Assembly: GCA_019009955.1 (NCBI GenBank)
Contig: CM032228.1
Coordinates: 9,838,001-9,902,000, forward strand
DNA: 64,000 nt
Direction: 5' to 3'
Origin: Riptortus pedestris
Lineage: Eukaryota > Arthropoda > Insecta > Hemiptera > Alydidae
This document shows, one piece after another, positions 13,701 to 21,539 of this stretch. A program made the position numbers and the translations under genes. The number at the start of each line of letters is the position of its first letter. The stretch's first letter is position 1. Under the pieces are notes generated by a model. It was not told where the DNA came from, made no database searches, and saw only the letters and a program-made list of their open reading frames with translations.

Positions 13701-16700
13701 CGGGAGCAGAGTTAATAAATACCAGAAATACCTGAGTGCACCTCCCTAGCGTTTATTCTAGTAAATTATTTATTTATGATAATTAAAGAAATTCACATTC
13801 CTGAGAATAATAATACATTGCTATAGCAAGCATCAATTAACATGTAAACATAGAACCAATATGAGGTCGGAAGGGAAGCGGCAGAAACTGATAGGACCAA
13901 AGGAAGTAGCTCGACAACTTACATAGCCACAGTGCTGGCCAACCTGCAATGCATTTTGGATAGCTAATCCTCTAATACAATTCAAATATATTAAAAAATC
14001 ATAATTACATTATCTTCACAATTCTCAAAAACTGTTTCAAATATTTTTCACGTTTTAATTAAATAATGTATTAAATACACTTAGAGAAGGTGGGGCAGTA
14101 TAACCTTATTTGGTGCAAACTGTTACTGGCGTTAAAAAATAACATAGTTTTGAATTATTAAGGATAAAATTCTAACATGGATTTGAATTAACTTTATCCA
14201 GGTGAGATATACCTGGGTAGTTCATATTGGTATGTATTGTTGAGCATATCAATATTTCTAAGCAAATTACTTGCTTCATACCTTATTTTACAAAAAAAAA
14301 TAATTTATAAAACATAATTTTACACTAATAAAAAAAAGTAAACAACTTATGTTATGAGCACAATTTGCCAAAAACCAAATAGACGATGAAATATCGCGAA
14401 TTTTTATTTCAGGCCTCCCGCATAACCCTCATTTCCCCTTGGAACCTAAAATTTTTAGTATAGCTTATAATCATGGAAGAATTAATGCTAATTTACATAC
14501 CGAGTGTTGTTTAAGTTCGGTTCTACCGCTAGTGCCCAATAAAATAGTTGCCCCCGCTTTAGTTATTTTAGCGTATATCTCGTTTATACTTTGTTATAAA
14601 AGAAAAATGTATATAACAAAAGTTACTCTAAATAACAAAATAAACAACTTTTGTTTATGTTCATATTTGCCAAGAAACCAATACGAAACGAAATATCGCT
14701 ATTTTTAATTTCTGGCATCCCTCATAACCCCCAACTCTTGACCGTCCCTAGAAATGTTGGTATGGCTTGTTATAATGAAAGCGTTAGTGCTAATTACATA
14801 TGCCGAGTTTTATTTTATTTCGGTTGGATCTTTTTGTCCCAAATAAAATTGTTCACTTCCGCTATAAGGTTTTTAGCGTATATCTCGTCTTTATAATTCG
14901 GTATACGCAAAAGTTATTTTAAATAACAAAATAAACAACTTTTGTTATGTTCATATTTGCCAAAGAAGCAATAGGAAACGAAATATCGCTATTTTTAAAC
15001 CTCGGCTTCCCTTATAACCCCCACTCCTGTTCATCTCAGAGAATTTTAATATAGCCTAAAGTCTAAGTTGGTTTAGTAGTAATATACATACCAAGTTTCA
15101 TAAAATTCGGTTCAGCCGTTTATGCGTGAAAAGGTAACAAACAAACAAACAAACAAATAAACAAACAAACAAATAAACAAACAAACAAACAAACAGACAC
15201 CAAAGAAACAAAATGCAGTTATGGTGTCTATGACATGTGAAACGAAAAGTTATCGTGAAATTTCGCGAAAAAAATCAATGTACAGACAGAGGTTACAATT
15301 TTATATATATATAGATATATATATATATATATATAGATATATATATATATATATATATAATATTATAAAATATAGATATATATAAATACCAGTTTTTGAA
15401 CGGACCTCATTTTCGTCATCTACTAGGTAGGATCGATGGACATTTGAAGAAAAATGTCGAAAATTCCGTCATGAGTACAACCTCAATAGCTGATTTCCCT
15501 TAAGGGAAATCTGCTAAAACAATAACAATAAGCCTACAACAATGTTATGAGTAGTTAGCCCATGACCATATCAATGTAGATGTCATATTAATAATTATTC
15601 AACATAAAATTAGGATACTTCAGTAAACTAAATTTAATTTGCTATAAAAAATATGTTCTCTAAAAAGAGTTTTCAAGTATATTAGCTCTCCGCGGGCCGG
15701 ACAAAATCTGTCCGCGGGCCGGATGTGGCCCTCGGGCCGTAGTTTGGAGACCCCTGATCTAAGCCATTGTACTTCTTGATTATATTACCTTCAATAATTG
15801 TTCTAAACGCACATAAAGTCCTTATCTTAGTGCATTATTGTAATAGGATGTGAAAAAAGTAAGTTAGAAAAAGGACGTCGGTTTCTACGTTATTATGATT
15901 CTTATTATTATAGACGAATTGTTAAATGTCCACCAAGAAAAACATATATATTGCCTTAATGCAGGAACCATCTCATACCGCACCGAAGGAAACTTAAAAA
16001 AAAAAAAACACTTAGCGAAGAGAAGGCCTTATGAAATCATATAACGATTGAGGTCCCTGAAACTTTAAAAATTAAAGTAATAACGCTCAAAATGATTCTT
16101 TGAAAAATTGATTGAAGAAGAATGCAAAACTTATCCAAGGGCAGCACTTGTCTCCATAGCGAACTGCCAAATCGAAAAACTCCCTCAGCAAAATATATCA
16201 CTCTGTTAAATTCGATTCTCGGTACGCTAGAAGTGCTGCCGAAACTTCAACAAATTCTTAATTCTTTGTTCCATCATTAAGACCCTTCCTAAGGCAGTCA
16301 GGCCTAAGTTCTCCGACCTGTCAGTGGCCAAAACTTAATACTAGTTATATAGAATCATCTAGACATAGAAATGGCTATAAGGTTAAATCTTCAAAACCAC
16401 CAGATTTGGATGAGCTTGAAAACGCGGTTATCAAAAAGTGAAAAATTACTTCTGAGTACTCTTCTTGAATTTTATAATAGGCTCAGGCTAGCCTTGTGAG
16501 TTAGGACGTTGGTCTCAATCTGACTTGGTAAACCATGAGTGGTGGGTTCGAATTCCTTTCCTGGGCAACAGGAATTTATTTAGTGACGGACTCAATAAAT
16601 AAAATCCTTAGACCCACTCCGGCTAGAAAAGCGAGGTAGGTAACCTGTGGGTAGCTCGTCCCAATCAGTCTTTGTAGCACAAAGTGGACGTTAAAAGTAT

Positions 16701-19700
16701 AATATATGTCTAAAAGAAGGCTGATTTCCTGCTGCATGGGAAGAAGCTGTCTTAAAATCAGGGAAGAATGATATTTTAATCAGTTCTTACAAACCAATTA
16801 GTCTTCTTCGAATTCTTGGAAAGTCTAGTACTCCTAATTTACAAATCATTGCAACCATTTTCTTCTTCTCCAAGCCGATTTTCTGCTCCAGCAGTCTTCT
16901 CGTCACGCTCCTTTGTGCAAAATGTCGGTAGCTCTACTGATATATTCCTCACGCTGTTGTTCCGGATGGGACACAGTCCAGTTAGGAGAAGAAGAACATT
17001 CAGCCCAGGGAGGAAGTCAACGAAACCACATTGCAACCATTAAGTTGTACGAACACATCCCACATCAATATGGGTCAACTAGATACAGATCTTCAACTGG
17101 CACTATACATGCTATGTACAAGTTTGCAAGTTGCTCGACTCAGAAGTATGTATTTTTCGACGTAGCTGCAGCTGTTGTTAGTTTATGGTGGCCTTCAATT
17201 CGACATGAGATAAAGAATATAAACTGTCCCAGAAATATTTATAAATTTCTATTAAGCTAATGTCCCTCCTTCATCAACCACTTAAATGAATGGATGAGTA
17301 AGGCCTTAACTATTCGCCGTCGCACATCTGCGGTTTCATCTTAAGCAAAGCACTTTTCGTTCCGATCATTTCATATGCTTTACCAGCCTGGGGAAGGAAT
17401 ATACGTATAAACGAACGTTAACTTCTAGTCAATACGCAGAAAAGAGCGCTTATCTTAATAACTAGAGCATACCGAATGTGTATTGTGGGTAGCTTTAGAA
17501 TTAATAATTGCTAGGCTACAATAGAAAAAAGGGCTTACCTGATCACACATTGATAAGGGATTAAAAGATGCTAGCGGATTATTACAGTAGATGAGTGGGA
17601 ACGAAGGTGGGTTCAATAGCACAAAGGATGAATGGCGTATGCATTCTTTCTCAAATTGGACAACAGATTCAATGCAACATGGTTCAAACCAGACATTTGG
17701 TCAACGCAGCTACTTTCGGTACATGGAGACCTAAATAAATATTTCAGCAGGATCAAGAGAGGAAATCACATACTATTTTATTGCCCAATTTATTTTAAGA
17801 AGAGTGGAAAATTAGCAGGAAAGTATTCTTTGCCAGACTGGCCTCACTCTGGCTTGATGAAACTAGTGGAAACAGGTGACATTTCCCAAGCTTTTAAGGT
17901 ATTTGCCCCAGATGTGTTTAAAATAATAAAGTTCTTACAATTTTAAGTAAAAAAAAAAATAAAATTAACAATACTATAAGATTTTATTGGAGTCCACTGC
18001 GCAGAGACAGTGGTATTCTAATTGCGAGGACCCATAAAACATTTGCAAACATATATAGATCATAGGCTTTCCCTCACTGCTTGAGTTTTACTTCAGAAGT
18101 AAGGACGTACGATTTTGGATTTTTAAAATTAGGACTTCAAAGTTATAATAAATAAATTGGAAATACAGCTCGTAAAAGGGCAGCCTTAAGGTAAAGTGGG
18201 GGTAAAGATGGATAAAAAATAGAGTGAGAGTGAGAATTCTTTAATTGACATTTTAGGAGTAATATACATAATTCTGCATACTTTTTGTTTTGCAATAAAC
18301 AGGTTTCAACATTCAGGGAACTTGCTATACCCAAATAATACTTTATGTGCATTCACTTTTCCCGATGGAACGGGCAATTTGTTCAGCAAGGACGGAGTCA
18401 AAGCAATTTCATTTCTGAACGGAACTTTGGGTGAGTTTGTACATTGAAAAATGTATTTTTAAAACTTAGTATCATATAGTTTCCAAATAACGCTTGTTCT
18501 CATTAAATTAGATTAAATAATAATTAAGTGGAGGGTGAGTCGTGGATTATTTGGCAACATTATAAAACATTTGAAACATATATCTTGTTAAGTAATACTG
18601 GAGGAGAAAGTAAAATCGGAAGGGGTGAGATTTACAGACGGTTCAAAACTCAAAATAGAAAATTAAATTTGGAACAAGTTGAGTTATATATAATTTTCGA
18701 TCCGACTGCTAGCAACGGGGAGGATATCTTAAATTTTTGCTTGTATCCCCTAACCTCTGTGTGATTTCACCTGTTAACAAACTTGACATTTAGTTTTACA
18801 TGAATCGCGTTTATCAAGTTTGGTAAAGATCAAACAAAACTTGCTTGCAACCGCTAGAGGGACAACACATATTTTATATATATATCACCCCCTTTTTTAA
18901 ATTCTCACTCACAACATATCAGTAGGGGAAGATTGGAGTATCTTCCAATAAAAGTTGTAGTCTCACTAATACTGGCTAATGCCTATCGTTAGTCATCTTT
19001 TGCAGGCTACAGAGGAATGGCTATCTAACAACTCTGGCCTTGAATAGAATTTTATCGTTTTATATCTTTACTGGTGTGACTCTGGAATTTTCCCCATGAT
19101 GCCTTTATTGGTGGATGGTCTGATGCAGGAGGCAATGGGGAACCACTACAAGTCATCGTGGCCCTCTTACTCCATTGTTTGGTCCTGAGAAAATGAGGTT
19201 TACTTGTTAACGAGACAAATTGCCAGGTGTAGCCTGCAAACAGACGCATACACAAATATATATATATATATATATATTCTATTTTTGAGGTTGCATCGCT
19301 GGGGAGTATTTTATCATTGCGAGAACCTCGGCTGTCTGCTCCAGCAGTTGGAATTTTCTATGGAAATGCGTCCATCTTCGTCAGGCAATTAATTTAATTT
19401 AATTAGCTACTCAAAACCGAATAACTTTCCGTAATTGTTCGTCCCTCGTGAATAAGTTTAGAGATCCCTTACTACTACAGTTGTTATTGGGCAGATTTCT
19501 CTACTGTAAAATTTCACGTGGGAAATCTGCTTAGTTTACGCAGCCCCCGCGTGACGGACTTTTGTTAGATCGTTACCAAACTCGATGTATAATTGTTTCA
19601 TGCAAAACTGAAGGTCAAGTTCGTTAATGGAAATCGCACTGGTGGGAGGGGGGATTCAAAAATTCAGATTATATCCACGTCGCACACTAGAGCAAGTGAT

Positions 19701-21480
19701 AAGGTAAGCCGGACATTCATTAATATCTCCGTTTTTACTCCTCCTAGAATATTGATTCTGGTGTCATTTTAAAGCACATCCAATACTCTATTGAACTACC
19801 TCATCAGCAATTTTGCCAGATCCGATTTTTATTTCCATAGATTTCAATTTCCATAGTGTAGAAAGCCCGAGACATCAGACTGATTCCTAGTTTGTCTTTA
19901 AAGAGGATAATCAAATAATAAACAGAAGTAAAGAAGAAGGGATTAATAAAATGTCAACAAAGGCGTAGGTATTAGTGTTGAATTAGAACTTTAATTTAAT
20001 AAACGAATCGAATTAAATTTAAATTTAATAGAAAGTTAAATTAATATTTAAAATGTTGATGAAATTTTGAAAATTATTTCATTTTTTTTCAGAAATAAAC
20101 ACTAAATAAACGTAAAACTTCCAAAATGATCTGTTTAATTTAATAGTTTAAAATTATTACCAGCAAGCAACTCGGCAACAGGTTTGCTTCAATACCAATT
20201 TTTTCTTCTGTAATTGAATCTTCTAGAATTCTTAGAAAAAAAAATCAGTTGGTCATTTAAAAAGTTTCTTCCTAATATCTTGCAAGGAAATAACAACAAA
20301 AACAAATACTACTTACTTCTACTTTGAAGAGTACGATTAATGAATTTGCTTCCTTTAATTACATTTATTCTTTTAATCAATAATGCTAACTTTAAATGGA
20401 GTTCACTTTAGGACACCTTGGACCTTTTTAAAAGGACAGTAAAAATATTTAGACAAGAAAAACACGTATTTAACTATTTCTTCTAACGTGAATGGCGGCG
20501 TCAATTGCGTAGAGGAGGCGTTTTACACCGTACGTAGTTGGGAAGGTCCGCGGGAGGTATAATACGTCTTCCGCACCGAAAGTGTTAACACTAAAAGTAA
20601 AATATTTAATGAATAGGCAAGTTTAGGCAAGATCTGACGACGTTGTAAATAAGACAATATACTCCTAAAAGCATGCCAAGTGGTATTTTTTCAAGCAAAT
20701 AGAAGCGATTTGCGAATTCAATTAAATAAAATTATTTTCAGCTCGATGTAAAAACAAAAAAAAATAGAGGAATTTTAAAAACCTTTTGTGCCAGTTTTTG
20801 ATTTGTTATAATACCCTTAATGTGTACTGGAAGCAACAATAATTTATAAAAATGAAATAAGAGTTCACGACGAATTTAAAAGCCAAGGCTTTTTTTTAAC
20901 ATAGCAATTATAACCAGACATTATGTAAAAACCATTGCAATAATATGGCTAAAAGTCAATCTGCTCAATTGAAAAGGGTTTATGTGGTACTAACAATACA
21001 ATCAAAATCCCAAATTAAAACTTTTAGTTTTTTCCCCCAATGTCCAACATTACTGAAGGATCGCTCCAGTGTGCGTCGGATCGAAAATTGTATATGATCA
21101 ATCTTATTGAAAATGTAATGTTCTATAAATGTTGATAAGTACTTTTTTTCTCTATATTGAATATTAACCGAGATATTTCCATATTTTAGTTTTAGTCTAT
21201 CTGTAAACCCCACTACTATCATGTCATTTTGACACCACAAGCTGTTACATCATGGACCACTTCGTTCCAAGGTTAAATACCAAATATGGTTTTCATTGAA
21301 CTTTTACATGCAAATTCGTTGTGTCATTTTTTTTCAGGCAAAATGATCATTGTGTTCTCTTCGAAGAAAAGACACTTCGATGGAAAATATGAACCTGCAC
21401 CACTGGCTATTTTTGACTTAATTGGAAATGGCGTTGTTTACGATGAAGACGGTAGTAAAAGGTGTATATGATAAATCTTA

Positions 21481-21539
<59 letters not shown>

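Larger units (their letters stand above)
12210..15756 (-). mobile_element. hAT transposon carrying nested insertions
   Basis: Ends CAGGGGTCTCCAAACT and AGTTTGGAGACCCCTG are perfect inverted repeats. They are flanked by an 8-bp duplication ATCTAAGC (12202-12209 and 15757-15764), diagnostic of hAT. A transposase C-terminus lies on the + strand at 12300-12480, so the transposase runs + and only its tail remains. A HINE-like element at 12663-15517 is inserted inside it. Confidence 0.85.

Noticed and set aside
14439..14896. Frames of 89 and 81 codons, similar to one at 31210-31428 on the other strand
   Set aside because: The similarity comes from the shared tandem units of the LINE-like repeat. 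There is no conserved domain.
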